Below, one piece after another: positions 19,376 to 28,569 of a DNA stretch of 64,000 nt. Position 1 is the stretch's first letter, and each line of letters opens with the position of its first letter. The position numbers were made by a program, and so were the translations under genes. Origin of the DNA: Pseudomonadota bacterium (GTDB lineage: Bacteria > Desulfobacterota > Binatia > Binatales > Binataceae); assembly GCA_021323945.1 (NCBI GenBank), contig JAJPKA010000020.1:806001-870000 (forward strand). Reading direction: 5' to 3'. The notes under the pieces were generated by a model. The model made no database searches and was not told the DNA's origin. It was given only the letters and a program-made list of their open reading frames with translations.

Positions 19376-20620
19376 GTGAGTGCTTCAACCCACAGGCTTA
19401 AAAACATCATGCGCCGTTATTTCGCCGTGTGGTGGGTTTATTCATTTGGCGGCGGATTCCTCTTTGGGGTCTATCCACTGTTCCTGCGCGCCCGCGGCCT
19501 CAACCAACTGCAGATGAATAGCGTGCTCGCGACCTACTTTATGGTTACCTTTCTCACCGACGTACCGACCGGCGCGTTCGCGGATTCGCTTGGGCGTCGT
19601 CGCTCATTCGTGCTTGGCTGCGGCCTCCGCACAATAGCTTTCCTCGTGTACTTTGCAGCTTACCGCTATCCGATGTTCCTGTTGGGTGAGACCATAGACG
19701 GCATTGGGACCACATTTTGTAATGGTGCCATAGACGCCTGGGGAGTTGATGCTTTGGACCAGGCGGGATTTAAGGGTGTGAAGGATAGGCTGTTCTCGCG
19801 GATCTTGCAACTAACCAATTTTGGCTTCATGTCATCGGCAGTAATAGGTGCTTATGTGGCCGATTACAATATCGCCTGGCCTTGGATCCTCGGAGCGATC
19901 GGGTACTCAGTCGCTGGCTTGATAGGCAGCCTGCTGATGAGCGACGGTGAGCCGAAGCGAGCCCGGCCCGATTTAGCCCATCTGGTTATACAGTTGCGAC
20001 GACGCATTGCGGATGGCCTGCGGGATGGATTCGGGCGGCGTCCGGTACTGCTGTTGAGCTTCGCGAACGGAGTATTGTTCGCTGCTTGGTCGCCCTATTG
20101 GCTCGAATGGCCGCAATTTTTCAACGATACCTTCGCTGAAGGAATCTGGGTCGTGGGATGGCTCTATTCGCTGTTCACCATCGCGCGCATGGCCGGTGCC
20201 GAAGCTATGATTCGAATGGGCGGTGACCAAGCCTCACGGCCACAGCGACTTTCAATCATTGCCACTGTAGCGGCGGTACTCATGTTCTCGGCCGGTACGG
20301 TCGGCCGTCGGCCATCGGTCGTGCTTCTGATGTTGACTGGCTTGAACGTCTGCTGGGGATCGTTGATGCCGGCCGCACAGAGTTGGTTCAATGAGCAGCT
20401 TGGCGCAGCGGAACGAGCCACGCTATTGTCCTTCAACAGTACGTTTGCAACTTTGGGCGGCTCCATGGGACTCATCGCGGGCGGACTCATCGCTGACCAG
20501 TCGGGGATTCAGGCGACTTGGCGATTCAGTGCACTTCTGTCGCTGGCGGTTGTGCCCTGCTATCTAATGTTGCGCAGTGGGCGCGCGGTTGCTTCGCCAA
20601 TGGCCGGAACCCCGACTTGA
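19376..20620 (+). CDS. MFS transporter
   Basis: A 414-residue inner-membrane protein with about 12 predicted transmembrane helices. The loop between helices 2 and 3 carries the major-facilitator motif DSLGRRRSF (about 67-75), preceded by FLTDVPTGAFA. It opens with MRRYFAVWWVYSF after a short cytoplasmic segment, and the middle loop is charged (EPKRARPDL), as in the family. Transport direction and substrate cannot be inferred. The start is GTG at 19376, chosen because GAGG lies 5 bases upstream; an ATG at 19409 is the alternative. It is divergent from the UbiB-like gene (85-base gap), so the two may share regulation. Confidence 0.88.
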   Translation: MSASTHRLKNIMRRYFAVWWVYSFGGGFLFGVYPLFLRARGLNQLQMNSVLATYFMVTFLTDVPTGAFADSLGRRRSFVLGCGLRTIAFLVYFAAYRYPMFLLGETIDGIGTTFCNGAIDAWGVDALDQAGFKGVKDRLFSRILQLTNFGFMSSAVIGAYVADYNIAWPWILGAIGYSVAGLIGSLLMSDGEPKRARPDLAHLVIQLRRRIADGLRDGFGRRPVLLLSFANGVLFAAWSPYWLEWPQFFNDTFAEGIWVVGWLYSLFTIARMAGAEAMIRMGGDQASRPQRLSIIATVAAVLMFSAGTVGRRPSVVLLMLTGLNVCWGSLMPAAQSWFNEQLGAAERATLLSFNSTFATLGGSMGLIAGGLIADQSGIQATWRFSALLSLAVVPCYLMLRSGRAVASPMAGTPT

Positions 20621-20794
20621 ACCCAAACGGAAAACTGCTGAAGATAGGCTCCGAGCGAGTTTTGGCGCAAAGGGTCACTCGTTGAATCTTGGTACGAACG
20701 GGCAGCAGGGAACCGCGCCATCGCTCTCGAAACTGACGGGGGCAAGGATTAACATGTAGGTTCCGCTAACGGGAGGTGTGGGCAACAGGGTGAA

Positions 20795-21997
20795 ATGAAT
20801 TTTCCCAGGATCGAACGGCTACCACCTTACGTCTTCAACGCCATTGGTGATTTATGTCTGAAGGCGCGTCGCGCAGGTCAGGATATCATCGATTTTGGCA
20901 TGGGAAATCCTGACGAACCAACCCCGCCGCACATTGTTAGCAAACTGATTGAAGCGACGGGCAAGGCATCGAACCACCGATACTCGGTTTCGCGCGGTGT
21001 GTACAAACTGCGCCTGGCGATCTGTGATTGGTACAAGCGCCGCTACCAGGTTGATCTGGACCCGGATACTGAGGCGATCGCCACGATTGGCTCAAAAGAG
21101 GGAATTGGCCACCTCGCGCTGGCCATCCTCGAGCGCGGCGACCTGGTCCTGGTGCCGACACCAACTTATCCAATTCACCAATACGGATGCATAATTGCTG
21201 GCGCAGACGTAATTGGCGTTCCGCTTCAGAACAGCGAGGAATTTTTTGGTGAAATGCGCGACGCCGTGCGCTCCGCCCGTTCACATCCCAAGCTGCTGGT
21301 CATCAATTTCCCCCACAATCCCACCACAGTTACGGTCGACCGCCACTTCATGCAGCAGATAGTTGACTTCGCCCGCGAGAACGAGATTCTGATAATTCAC
21401 GATCTGGCCTACGCCGATCTCTGCTTTGACGGTTACCGCGCCCCATCAATCATGGAAATAGAGGGGGCTCGTGACATTGCGGTTGAGTTCTTTACTCTGT
21501 CTAAGAGCTACAACATGCCGGGATGGCGGGTTGGTTTTGCAGTGGGCAACCACAAAATGATTGCTGCCCTTGCAAGGCTTAAGTCCTACTTTGATTACGG
21601 GATTTTTACGCCAGTCCAGGTGGCCGCAATCGCTGCTCTCAACGGACCGCAACAATGCGTAACCGATATCGTTGAAACGTACCGTCGCCGTCGCGATGTC
21701 CTGGTGAGCGGACTGAATCGCGCCGGATGGTCTGTTGTGCCTCCGCGTGCGACGATGTTCGTTTGGGCGCCAATTCCGGAACCCTTTCGCGCAATGGGTT
21801 CTTTGGAGTTCGCCAAATTTTTGTTGCAAGAGGCAAAAATTGCGGTGTCACCCGGGGTAGGTTTTGGGCCAGCCGGCGATGGCTACGTGCGGTTCGCGCT
21901 GATTGAAAACGAACATCGCACGCGCCAGGCGATCAGGGGTATTCGCCAGGCTTTGGGTCATGCATCTGACCATGGGCTACGCTTGGCTGCAACGTAG
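20795..21997 (+). CDS. PLP-dependent aminotransferase, AlaC-like
   Basis: A 400-residue class I/II aminotransferase. The opening [13 protein letters not shown] and [17 protein letters not shown] are typical of AlaC (glutamate-pyruvate aminotransferase) and its relatives. The PLP-binding lysine lies in [15 protein letters not shown] (about residue 235), with NFPHNPTT (about 173) and HDLAYADL around the cofactor. It probably interconverts alanine/pyruvate with glutamate/2-oxoglutarate. A role on related aspartate-family keto acids is possible given that hom and thrC follow on the same strand 122 bases later. The ATG at 20795 has AGGGTGAA directly upstream. The order aminotransferase-hom-thrC recurs in deltaproteobacterial genomes, from general knowledge. 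Confidence 0.88.
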   Translation: MNFPRIERLPPYVFNAIGDLCLKARRAGQDIIDFGMGNPDEPTPPHIVSKLIEATGKASNHRYSVSRGVYKLRLAICDWYKRRYQVDLDPDTEAIATIGSKEGIGHLALAILERGDLVLVPTPTYPIHQYGCIIAGADVIGVPLQNSEEFFGEMRDAVRSARSHPKLLVINFPHNPTTVTVDRHFMQQIVDFARENEILIIHDLAYADLCFDGYRAPSIMEIEGARDIAVEFFTLSKSYNMPGWRVGFAVGNHKMIAALARLKSYFDYGIFTPVQVAAIAALNGPQQCVTDIVETYRRRRDVLVSGLNRAGWSVVPPRATMFVWAPIPEPFRAMGSLEFAKFLLQEAKIAVSPGVGFGPAGDGYVRFALIENEHRTRQAIRGIRQALGHASDHGLRLAAT

Positions 21998-22119
21998 TAA
22001 GCCTCACTAGAGTGCGATTTTAATTGTAACCTCGGTATGACGCCAGTGCTGAGGATCATCGTGCATCGGCCTGCGGTCAGGCCCATCTATGACTCGCCGC
22101 TACACCATCGCCCCTCACC

Positions 22120-23460
22120 ATGGTCGAACGGCGTCTGACAAGTCACACCGCGCCGCCACTTGTTCGGCTTGCCCTGCTAGGCTGCGGAACGGTTGGAGAA
22201 GGGGTGGTACGTCTGCTCCGGCGCAACGCGGAAATGTTCCAGCGTAAGCTGGGAGCATCGATCGAACTGGCTGGAGTCGCCGATCGAAGTCTCAAGCCGG
22301 ACCCGTCTCTGGGACTTGAATCGCGGCTAATCACCCGTGATGCCGCATCGCTGGTTGCTCGGCCCGATATTGACATCGTAGTCGAGCTATTTGGCGGCCT
22401 GGAACCCGCCCGCAGCTTGATGCTTAAAGCGCTGGAATCGGGTAAAGACGTGGTGACAGCCAACAAAGCGCTGTTGGCCCAAAAGGGTGACGAAATCTTT
22501 CGCACGGCCGCTAGGTACGGACGTTCGGTCGGTTTCGAAGCAAGTGTCGGCGGTGGCGTGCCGATTATGCGGACGTTGCGTGAGGCCCTCGCCGGCGATC
22601 GTCAGCGGGCCGTGTACGGGATTATCAATGGGACCTGCAATACGATCCTCAGCCTGATGACCGATGCGGGCGCCGAGTTTGCCGAGGCACTGCATCAGGC
22701 GCAGCAGAGCGGTTTAGCCGAAGCCGATCCGACCCTGGATATTGAAGGTCATGATGCCGCCCACAAGCTATGCTTGCTGGTAGCTCTGGCCTTTGGCGTT
22801 TTGCTTAAGCCAACCAAAGTCTATACCGAGGGGATCAGCCGCGTCACCCTCGCTGACATCAACTTTGCCCGTCAGCTTGGATACAGCATTAAGCTGCTTG
22901 CGATTGCTAAGGATGACGGTTCGGCCATCGAGGCCCGTGTGCATCCGACAATGATCCCCCAACGTCATCCGCTTGCGGGAGTTGCGGGTGCATTTAATGC
23001 GATCTACGTACAGAGCGAAGCCTTGGGTCCCACAATGTATTACGGTCAAGGGGCTGGCCAGCTACCGACGGCGACTGCGGTGCTCGCTGACGTCCTCGAG
23101 ATTGCGCGCCATCGCTGCGCAGGCTCGAATACCAGTGCTCCCGCGCTAGGTTATCCCGCCACCGTGGTGAAGCCGGGCCGCGTAAAGCCCATGGATGACG
23201 TGCTAAGCGAATATTATTTGCGGTTCATGGCTCGGGATCAGCCAGGAGTATTGGGCGCCATCGCCTCAGTGCTGGGGCGCAATCGGATTTCGATCGCGTC
23301 GGTAATTCAACAGGGTAGGGGTCTTACGGGTACGGTCCCAGTTATAATGCGCACTCATGAGGCGGCCGAGCGCGACCTCAAGCGCGCTTTATCATCTATC
23401 GGAAAGCTAAAAATGGTTGAACCTTCACCAACCTTAATAAGGATTGAGGAGCAACTTTGA
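22120..23460 (+). CDS. hom: Homoserine dehydrogenase
   Basis: A 446-residue NAD(P)-dependent enzyme reducing aspartate semialdehyde to homoserine, the branch to threonine and methionine. The Rossmann motif is LLGCGTVGEGV (about 18-28). The homoserine dehydrogenase signature is GLAEADPTLDIEGHDAAHK (about 203-221), with the catalytic acidic and lysine residues around it. A C-terminal ACT domain begins at FMARDQPGVLGAIASVLG (about 370), which gives allosteric control by an amino acid, usually threonine. No aspartokinase domain is fused. There is no clear ribosome-binding site before the ATG at 22120. thrC follows after 129 bases. Confidence 0.96.
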   Translation: MVERRLTSHTAPPLVRLALLGCGTVGEGVVRLLRRNAEMFQRKLGASIELAGVADRSLKPDPSLGLESRLITRDAASLVARPDIDIVVELFGGLEPARSLMLKALESGKDVVTANKALLAQKGDEIFRTAARYGRSVGFEASVGGGVPIMRTLREALAGDRQRAVYGIINGTCNTILSLMTDAGAEFAEALHQAQQSGLAEADPTLDIEGHDAAHKLCLLVALAFGVLLKPTKVYTEGISRVTLADINFARQLGYSIKLLAIAKDDGSAIEARVHPTMIPQRHPLAGVAGAFNAIYVQSEALGPTMYYGQGAGQLPTATAVLADVLEIARHRCAGSNTSAPALGYPATVVKPGRVKPMDDVLSEYYLRFMARDQPGVLGAIASVLGRNRISIASVIQQGRGLTGTVPVIMRTHEAAERDLKRALSSIGKLKMVEPSPTLIRIEEQL

Positions 23461-23589
23461 CCTAACATTGTATAGATTGGCGAAGGCGGGCAGCGTCGTT
23501 GCTCAGTAAGAACTATTCCGCGGAAATTGCGCAATAATTTGTGAAGCCACAGTCAAAACGTTCAAAGTGATAATTAAGGATTGAGAATT

Positions 23590-24687
23590 GTGACTACGGC
23601 GAACGGCGAGGGAACATCGGCACGGTTGCAGCGCTGGCCTGGTTTGATTGAACATTACCGCCGCTTCCTTCCAGTCAGCAGCTCAACTCCGGTTGTCACG
23701 CTGAACGAGGGCAACACCCCGCTAATCGAGAGTCCTCGCCTGGCAGAACGCGTTGGCCGCAATGTTCGTGTCTACCTCAAGCTCGAAGGCGCAAATCCGA
23801 CCGGCTCTTTTAAAGACCGCGGAATGACGGTTGCGATGAGCAAGGCGGTCGGCGAAGGAGTGCGCAAGGTCATATGCGCGTCGACCGGCAATACAGCTGC
23901 CTCGGCGGCCGCCTACGCGGCGCGGGCCGGCCTTCAAGCCTACGTTTTGATCCCTAAGGGCGCGGTCGCGCTTGGCAAGCTCTCACAGAGCGTAATGCAT
24001 GGCGCACGTGTGGTGGAGATTGTCGGCAATTTCGACATCTGTCTCAAAATCGTTCGAGACCTGGCGGAGCATGAGCCCGTTCTAATCCGCCTAGTCAATA
24101 GCATTAACCCTGATCGAATCGCAGGGCAGAAGACCGCCGCCTTTGAGGTCTGCGACCAACTGGGTGACGCCCCTACTCACCATTTCCTGCCGGTCGGGAA
24201 TGCTGGCAACATCACCGCTCACTGGGCCGGTTATCGCCAGTATGTTGAGGCGGGACTATCCAGCCGCCTGCCGAAAATGATGGGATATCAGGCGGCCGAT
24301 GCCGCACCGCTGGTGCTGGGCCATCCAATCGATGACCCGCGTACGGTTGCTACCGCAATCAAAATTGGTAACCCGGCTAGTTGGACCGGAGCAATTGCCG
24401 CACGCGATGAATCAGGCGGGACGATTGATACGGTAACTGATGCGGAGATCCTTGCAGCGTACAGATTGATTGCGGCTCAGGGAGTTTTTGCCGAGCCGGC
24501 CTCAGCCGCATCGGTTGCTGGGCTGCTCAAGTACGGGAACAGCGGCGGTCTGAAGCCGGGCTCAATCGCAGTCTGCACGTTGACCGGGCATGGATTGAAG
24601 GATCCCGACACCGCGTTGAAAAATCTGAGCAGTACGATAGTCAGCGAACCCGATCTGAAAAAGTTGTTAAAATTGCTCGAGAGCTGA
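23590..24687 (+). CDS. thrC: Threonine synthase
   Basis: A 365-residue PLP enzyme converting O-phosphohomoserine to threonine. The PLP lysine is in [11 protein letters not shown] (about residue 73), and the phosphate-binding loop is [12 protein letters not shown] (about 205-216). Length and pattern match the shorter bacterial type of threonine synthase found after hom. The start GTG at 23590 is preferred because AAGGA at 23576-23580 is then 9 bases upstream; the TTG at 23581 would directly abut that site. ThrB (homoserine kinase) is not in the window. Expression is probably coupled with hom. Confidence 0.95.
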   Translation: MTTANGEGTSARLQRWPGLIEHYRRFLPVSSSTPVVTLNEGNTPLIESPRLAERVGRNVRVYLKLEGANPTGSFKDRGMTVAMSKAVGEGVRKVICASTGNTAASAAAYAARAGLQAYVLIPKGAVALGKLSQSVMHGARVVEIVGNFDICLKIVRDLAEHEPVLIRLVNSINPDRIAGQKTAAFEVCDQLGDAPTHHFLPVGNAGNITAHWAGYRQYVEAGLSSRLPKMMGYQAADAAPLVLGHPIDDPRTVATAIKIGNPASWTGAIAARDESGGTIDTVTDAEILAAYRLIAAQGVFAEPASAASVAGLLKYGNSGGLKPGSIAVCTLTGHGLKDPDTALKNLSSTIVSEPDLKKLLKLLES

Positions 24688-25286
24688 CCACCAACACCGC
24701 TTGTAAGCAGTCAAGAGTCAGGCGGAGCGCAAACCCGCAGCTACCCGAGCAGGATTCTAGCGTCGGGGCGAGAATCCTTCGCTACCGGCGCTTGGCCGCC
24801 TAGCCGGCAGAAGGAAAAATGTTCTGGGAGCCACACGGTTTTCTCGATAGGCACGACAGCTCCAAAGCTAGCTACGGGCTCGTTCCCTGAAGCAATGACT
24901 TTCTTTTGGTCCATATCGCAGCACCCGCCGAAGCAGCTCACGTGGGCCGCCCGGGCCACAGAGTGTAAACAATTGAGCTGGCTCACGAATTTATCGTAGG
25001 GGCGCTGTCGCACGAACTGTCTGCCTTTGGTGGTTTTAGCTACTGCCGAGCTCTGATCCTGCTTTCACTCTTAACTTAAAGCCACTCGAATGATCCCGTG
25101 CCCTTCGCTATGGTGCTAAACAGAGGAACTTTCCATACCAATGAGAGCCGAGCCAAAGAAGTCGAACGACCCTAGACCGAACAAGCTGCAGCGCGAACCC
25201 ATGTGCGGGTTGATCTCGGTTATCGTTTGATCGAGTCCCTGTTCGGCGCAGAGCTGCCGGTCAATTGAGCTCAAGAGGACGCCGCT
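24688..25286. other. Long gap between thrC and glpX
   Basis: A stretch of 599 bases without a firm gene. A 7-bp perfect inverted repeat (GGATTCT/AGAATCC, 24752-24777, 12-base loop) lies 64 bases after thrC and may end its transcript. A minus-strand frame at 24741-25013 is listed separately as possible. The last 270 bases before glpX presumably hold its promoter, but no good -35/-10 pair stood out. Confidence 0.4.
24741..25013 (-). CDS. Possible small Cys-containing protein, 90 residues
   Basis: A minus-strand frame with GTG start and codon usage like the neighbouring genes (third positions mostly G or C). It encodes a protein with a cysteine cluster CFGGCCD near residue 28, then a hydrophilic middle and IEKTVWLPEHF near residue 58. 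No family is recognised. There is no good ribosome-binding site and no start other than GTG, so it may equally be a chance frame. The inverted repeat at 24752-24777 lies inside its last codons. Confidence 0.28.
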   Translation of the reverse strand: MRQRPYDKFVSQLNCLHSVARAAHVSCFGGCCDMDQKKVIASGNEPVASFGAVVPIEKTVWLPEHFSFCRLGGQAPVAKDSRPDARILLG

Positions 25287-26240
25287 ATGGAGCGTAACCT
25301 CGCACTCGAAGTTGTGCGGGCAACCGAAGCCGCAGCTTTGGCCGCCGCCCGCTTCATTGGTAAGGGCGATGAGCAAATGGCGGATAGAGTTGCCATCGAG
25401 GCAATGCGGAAGACGCTTAATTCAATTGCTTTCGATGGCAAGATTGTGGTGGGGGAGGGACCACCTGGAACCACCGACATGCTTTATTCAGGCGAAATCG
25501 TCGGAACCGGTGCGGGACCGGAAGTCGACGTCGCGCTCGACGCATTGGAGGGTTCTTTAATCTGTGCGACAGGCGGCCCCAACGCGCTGTCCTGCGTTGC
25601 GCTCGCAGAACGCGGCAAAATTCTGCGCTGCCCCGATACCTACATGGACAAGTTAGCTTGTGGGCCTATTGGTCGCGGCGTGATCGATCTCGACCGTTCG
25701 CCAACCGACAATCTCAAGGCGCTCGCCGAGGCCAAGCATGTCTACGTCGAGGATTTGCGTGTCGCAATTCTTGATCGCCCCCGCCACGAGAAGCTCATAG
25801 CGGAGGTTCGCCGCGCCGGCGCCGGCATCAAATTATTGACGGCGGGCGATCTTTCAGCCGGCATCGCTACCACTCGGGTTGAAAGCGAGATTGATCTGCT
25901 GATTGGGATCGGCGGCGCCCATCAAGGCGTTCTGGCTGCTGCCGCTATACGTTCAGCCGGTGGTGAGATGCAATGCCGTTTTGCCCCACGCAACGAGCAA
26001 GAGGCCGAAGCCTGTCTCGCTGCGGGCATTCTCGACCTGCGCCATAAATTCACGCTCGAAGAGATGGCTGGCGATAACGTGATGTTCGCGGCGACCGGAG
26101 TTACTACAGGCGACTACTTGCGGGGTGTGCGTTTTCTGTCAGGCGGTGCGATGACAAACAGTGTTGTGATGCGCTCCAAAACCCGCACTATTCGCTTCAT
26201 TGAAGCTATCCATCATTTTGACTTCAAGCCCGAATATTGA
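25287..26240 (+). CDS. glpX: Class II fructose-1,6-bisphosphatase
   Basis: A 317-residue enzyme removing the 1-phosphate of fructose-1,6-bisphosphate in gluconeogenesis. The metal and substrate residues fall at the same numbers as in E. coli GlpX: D33 (FIGKGDEQMAD), E57 (VVGEG), D85 and E88 in DALEGS, followed by YMDKLACG (about 114). In E. coli the loop is DPIEGT; here Pro86 is Ala and the catalytic Thr90 is Ser. The usual GERDEAP segment is also changed, to GPPGTTD. The fold is clear but catalytic detail may differ. Inositol phosphatase-like activity is an alternative. The ATG at 25287 has AGAGGA about 10 bases upstream. Confidence 0.88.
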   Translation: MERNLALEVVRATEAAALAAARFIGKGDEQMADRVAIEAMRKTLNSIAFDGKIVVGEGPPGTTDMLYSGEIVGTGAGPEVDVALDALEGSLICATGGPNALSCVALAERGKILRCPDTYMDKLACGPIGRGVIDLDRSPTDNLKALAEAKHVYVEDLRVAILDRPRHEKLIAEVRRAGAGIKLLTAGDLSAGIATTRVESEIDLLIGIGGAHQGVLAAAAIRSAGGEMQCRFAPRNEQEAEACLAAGILDLRHKFTLEEMAGDNVMFAATGVTTGDYLRGVRFLSGGAMTNSVVMRSKTRTIRFIEAIHHFDFKPEY

Positions 26241-26317
26241 GCCGACCGAGCGCTAAGCAAAAGAAACACTCGAGCGCTAACAAAAAGATCGGTTTGTGGC
26301 TGAACTTGGCGTTGCAA

Positions 26318-26347
26318 TTTAGATCGGTGCTTCCGCACCAATCTAAA
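26318..26347. terminator. Hairpin downstream of glpX
   Basis: A 30-base hairpin has outer arms TTTAGAT and ATCTAAA (7 bp), one mismatch, inner GGTGC/GCACC (5 bp) and a TTCC loop. It starts 77 bases after the glpX stop codon and is the strongest fold in this gap. No U-run follows on the plus strand, so it may act as a processed 3' end rather than a classic terminator. Confidence 0.55.
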
Positions 26348-26457
26348 AGCCGTGAAATCCGTATCCTGGACAGCTGCGCGAGCCACTCAAGGCTCGCTTC
26401 GGCGTTGGCGTGTAGATTGCTGCGGGCTGTTTCTCAACAGCCGCGGGGCGGTCTGCG

Positions 26458-26697
26458 ATGGAATTTCACAACTTGGCTGCCGCGATCCGGCGTTGGTGCG
26501 AGTTGCAACACCGGGCCGAACCAGAAACACAGTTCACGCACCTCACAAACGAGGAAGCCATAAATCTTGCCGAATGGTTGAGCCGCGAATCGCCGATAAG
26601 TGTATGGCGCAGTATCCCGTTGGCGGCGCCACAGAATGATGATCCCTCCTCGGCCCGCGCTAGCGAAGGTCAGGCTCCGAACCCCAAGCTGAAGTGA
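26458..26697 (+). CDS. Possible small hypothetical protein, 79 residues
   Basis: An ATG-started frame of 79 codons with protein-like composition: an amphipathic N-terminal helix (NLAAAIRRWCELQHR), a second helical stretch (NEEAINLAEWLSRE) and a polar disordered tail. Codon third positions are biased like neighbouring genes. A GGGGCGG run lies 6 bases before the ATG but is a poor ribosome-binding site. No family is recognised and no function can be given. It could be an independent gene between the glpX hairpin and the TetR gene. Confidence 0.42.
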   Translation: MEFHNLAAAIRRWCELQHRAEPETQFTHLTNEEAINLAEWLSRESPISVWRSIPLAAPQNDDPSSARASEGQAPNPKLK

Positions 26698-26794
26698 ACG
26701 ATCCTGACTCACACTTCCCCGCGCTTCAGACCTATATCGTATAGCTGGCGCCTCAAGTCGTCGTCGGAGGTCGGTGTCCAGATGTGCGACTCGC

Positions 26795-27397
26795 CTAACC
26801 GCGCTCTGCGGCTTGGCGCCGCAGTGCTCGGATAAAGGCTCTTGCGACTACTTCGGGCCGGTCCCCGTCGGGCCGATACCAGACATGCGACCAGTTCAAA
26901 GCTCCAATCAGCAGGAGGCGCAAGTAATGCTTGTCAACGTCCGGGGGAAGGGGTAGGGCTTCGATAAGTCGACGAAACTTCGCTTCGTAATGCCGTCGTA
27001 TCTCACGCAATTGTGCGCTTATACCATCGGCATCCTGTGGCAGAGTTCGAATCATTACTTGGGCGTAATCGCGATGGCTTACGTTCAAGGCGTGGAGATG
27101 AGCGGCACTCGCGGCTTCCAACCGCTTCCACGGGTCAGTTTCGCGTTCCACCGCGACATCAACCAATTGGCCAATACGTCGCGCCCCTTCAGCATACACC
27201 GCCAAGAGCATCGCCTGCTTGGAATCAAAGTGGTAATAAATCGAGCCCGAGAGCATGTCGACCGCCTTGGCAATGTCACGCATCGAGGTTGCGTGATAAC
27301 CGCGCTCGCAAAATAGCCGCGCGGCCGCGTCCAACAACTGAACGCGACGGTTATCCGACCGGGGAGCTCGAGGGGTGGTTTGAGTATCCCCCGTCAT
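26795..27397 (-). CDS. TetR/AcrR-family transcriptional regulator
   Basis: A 200-residue regulator. The N-terminal helix-turn-helix spans about residues 17-62: LLDAAARLFCERGYHATSM, RDIAKAVDMLSGSIYYHF and DSKQAMLLAV, the standard TetR pattern. The C-terminal ligand domain is helical and not informative. ATG at 27397 is the chosen start, because the longer frame would run into the upstream di-iron gene and adds sequence without TetR similarity. It lies 73 bases downstream of that gene on the same strand, so it probably belongs to the same transcript and may control it through the candidate operator at 28522-28539. The inducer is unknown; acyl-CoA or lipid-like ligands are common in this family. 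Confidence 0.9.
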   Translation of the reverse strand: MTGDTQTTPRAPRSDNRRVQLLDAAARLFCERGYHATSMRDIAKAVDMLSGSIYYHFDSKQAMLLAVYAEGARRIGQLVDVAVERETDPWKRLEAASAAHLHALNVSHRDYAQVMIRTLPQDADGISAQLREIRRHYEAKFRRLIEALPLPPDVDKHYLRLLLIGALNWSHVWYRPDGDRPEVVARAFIRALRRQAAERG

Positions 27398-27470
27398 AAT
27401 CGTGGGGGTGGAAGAAGCGCGCCGGAATGCTGTGGCCGTTTGATACGGGATTGACTTGGAGCGCCTGGTT

Positions 27471-28490
27471 TCAGACAGTGACTTCGGATTCGAGTGAGTA
27501 GGCACGTCCATCGACGTTAGGGTCAATCCCGATTTTCCTCAGGTTATCAGCCATATGCGGCGTCATTAGCCCGACTTTTTTCAAATTGGCGACCACCTGC
27601 GTATACATTTCTCGCCGGAACACCTGCCGGAATAGAGCGTAATCGTTGGATTTCGCTTGCTCTACCCGAGTCTGTTCGACTTGCTTGATTTCGCCAGCAC
27701 TAAACCCAACTTTTTCGAATGCCTCACGCGCGAACTGCCCCCTTAAGACCAATCGGCACGCCTCCGCAGTGAAATCCTCCAACTCGGCCATGTCGGAGGG
27801 GCTTAGGCTGGCTATCATATCGGGTAGCCCAAGAATCGAAAAGCCCATGTGACGAGATTCATCAGCGAGGATGCGCTTGCAGATGGTCCGCAGCAATGGG
27901 TCGATTGAGGTTTCGGCAAGCATCCTGAACAGGCCAACGGCGAAGGTTTCGGCGATCAGTTGGAGGCCCGCAGTTTTGATGAACCATTTCCCCTGACCGA
28001 GTAGGAAGTCGAACAAAAGCTTAATGTTACGCGACATCGGGTAGATACGCCCACCACATTTTTCCAGCAGGTAGCGGCTGAGGACTTCCGTATGCCTTGC
28101 CTCGTCGACTACCTGCGTCGACTGGAAAAACTTGGCGTCGTTGCTCGGTACCATATCGACCAGCTGGCTGCAGGCGAGCATCGCGCCTTCCTCGCCATGC
28201 AAAAGCTGCGACAGACGCCAGCAGGAAAATTCCACGTTCAGCTCGCGCTGCTGCGCTGGGTCGAGCTTGTTCCAGACTTCACTGCCATACCCGTCTATCA
28301 GGCCATCGGCGAAAATTCCCTTTTCAAGATCAACAGGTTGTGACCAGTCGATGTCTTTCGAGACATTCCATTGATCTCGTTTGGCGTTTTCGTACAGTCG
28401 GCGCATGTCAGGTGCATGTACCGAGTAGTCCCGCTGAAACAGTGTTTCAAATCGCGTCTCTATCAGATGTTGAGCGGAGTCGTTCATCAT
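27471..28490 (-). CDS. Ferritin-like di-iron oxygenase-type protein
   Basis: A 339-residue helical protein with a full set of di-iron ligands in four-helix-bundle order: a Glu in LLHGEEG (E100 or E101), E130 and H133 in DEARHTEV, E181 in LIAETFAV, and E211 and H214 in DESRHMGF. The double ExxH pattern is that of the ferritin-like superfamily and resembles AurF-type N-oxygenases and ribonucleotide reductase R2-like oxidases. The third histidine used by AurF, four residues before the last ExxH, is not present. The reaction is therefore probably oxygenation or desaturation of an unknown substrate. It has a strong promoter and an adjacent TetR gene. Confidence 0.78.
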   Translation of the reverse strand: MMNDSAQHLIETRFETLFQRDYSVHAPDMRRLYENAKRDQWNVSKDIDWSQPVDLEKGIFADGLIDGYGSEVWNKLDPAQQRELNVEFSCWRLSQLLHGEEGAMLACSQLVDMVPSNDAKFFQSTQVVDEARHTEVLSRYLLEKCGGRIYPMSRNIKLLFDFLLGQGKWFIKTAGLQLIAETFAVGLFRMLAETSIDPLLRTICKRILADESRHMGFSILGLPDMIASLSPSDMAELEDFTAEACRLVLRGQFAREAFEKVGFSAGEIKQVEQTRVEQAKSNDYALFRQVFRREMYTQVVANLKKVGLMTPHMADNLRKIGIDPNVDGRAYSLESEVTV

Positions 28491-28521
28491 AAGTCTCGTT
28501 TTTCGCGCATCAATACGGTTA

Positions 28522-28539
28522 CTAGCAAACGCTTGCTTG
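28522..28539. promoter_or_regulatory. Candidate TetR operator overlapping the transcription start
   Basis: An 18-bp imperfect palindrome with arms AGCAA and TTGCT around ACGC; 7 of 9 symmetric positions pair. It lies immediately downstream of the -10 box, over the predicted +1, an ideal place for repression. Its size fits TetR-family sites. The link to the regulator at 26795-27397 is inference from proximity. Confidence 0.5.
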
Positions 28540-28540
28540 G

Positions 28541-28569
28541 TTAATAAGCTTAATCTGACCGTTTGTCAA
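28541..28569 (-). promoter_or_regulatory. Sigma-70 promoter of the di-iron gene
   Basis: On the minus strand a perfect -35 box TTGACA (28564-28569) is followed after exactly 17 bases by TATTAA (28541-28546) as the -10 box. The di-iron gene starts about 50 bases downstream. This is the best housekeeping-type promoter noticed in the window. Confidence 0.7.

Larger units (their letters stand above)
26241..26794. other. Gap between glpX and the TetR gene
   Basis: This 554-base region holds the hairpin at 26318-26347 and one plausible small plus-strand frame at 26458-26697, each listed separately. The remaining parts contain nothing recognised. The glpX and TetR genes converge on this gap, so it does not need to contain their promoters. 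Confidence 0.4.
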
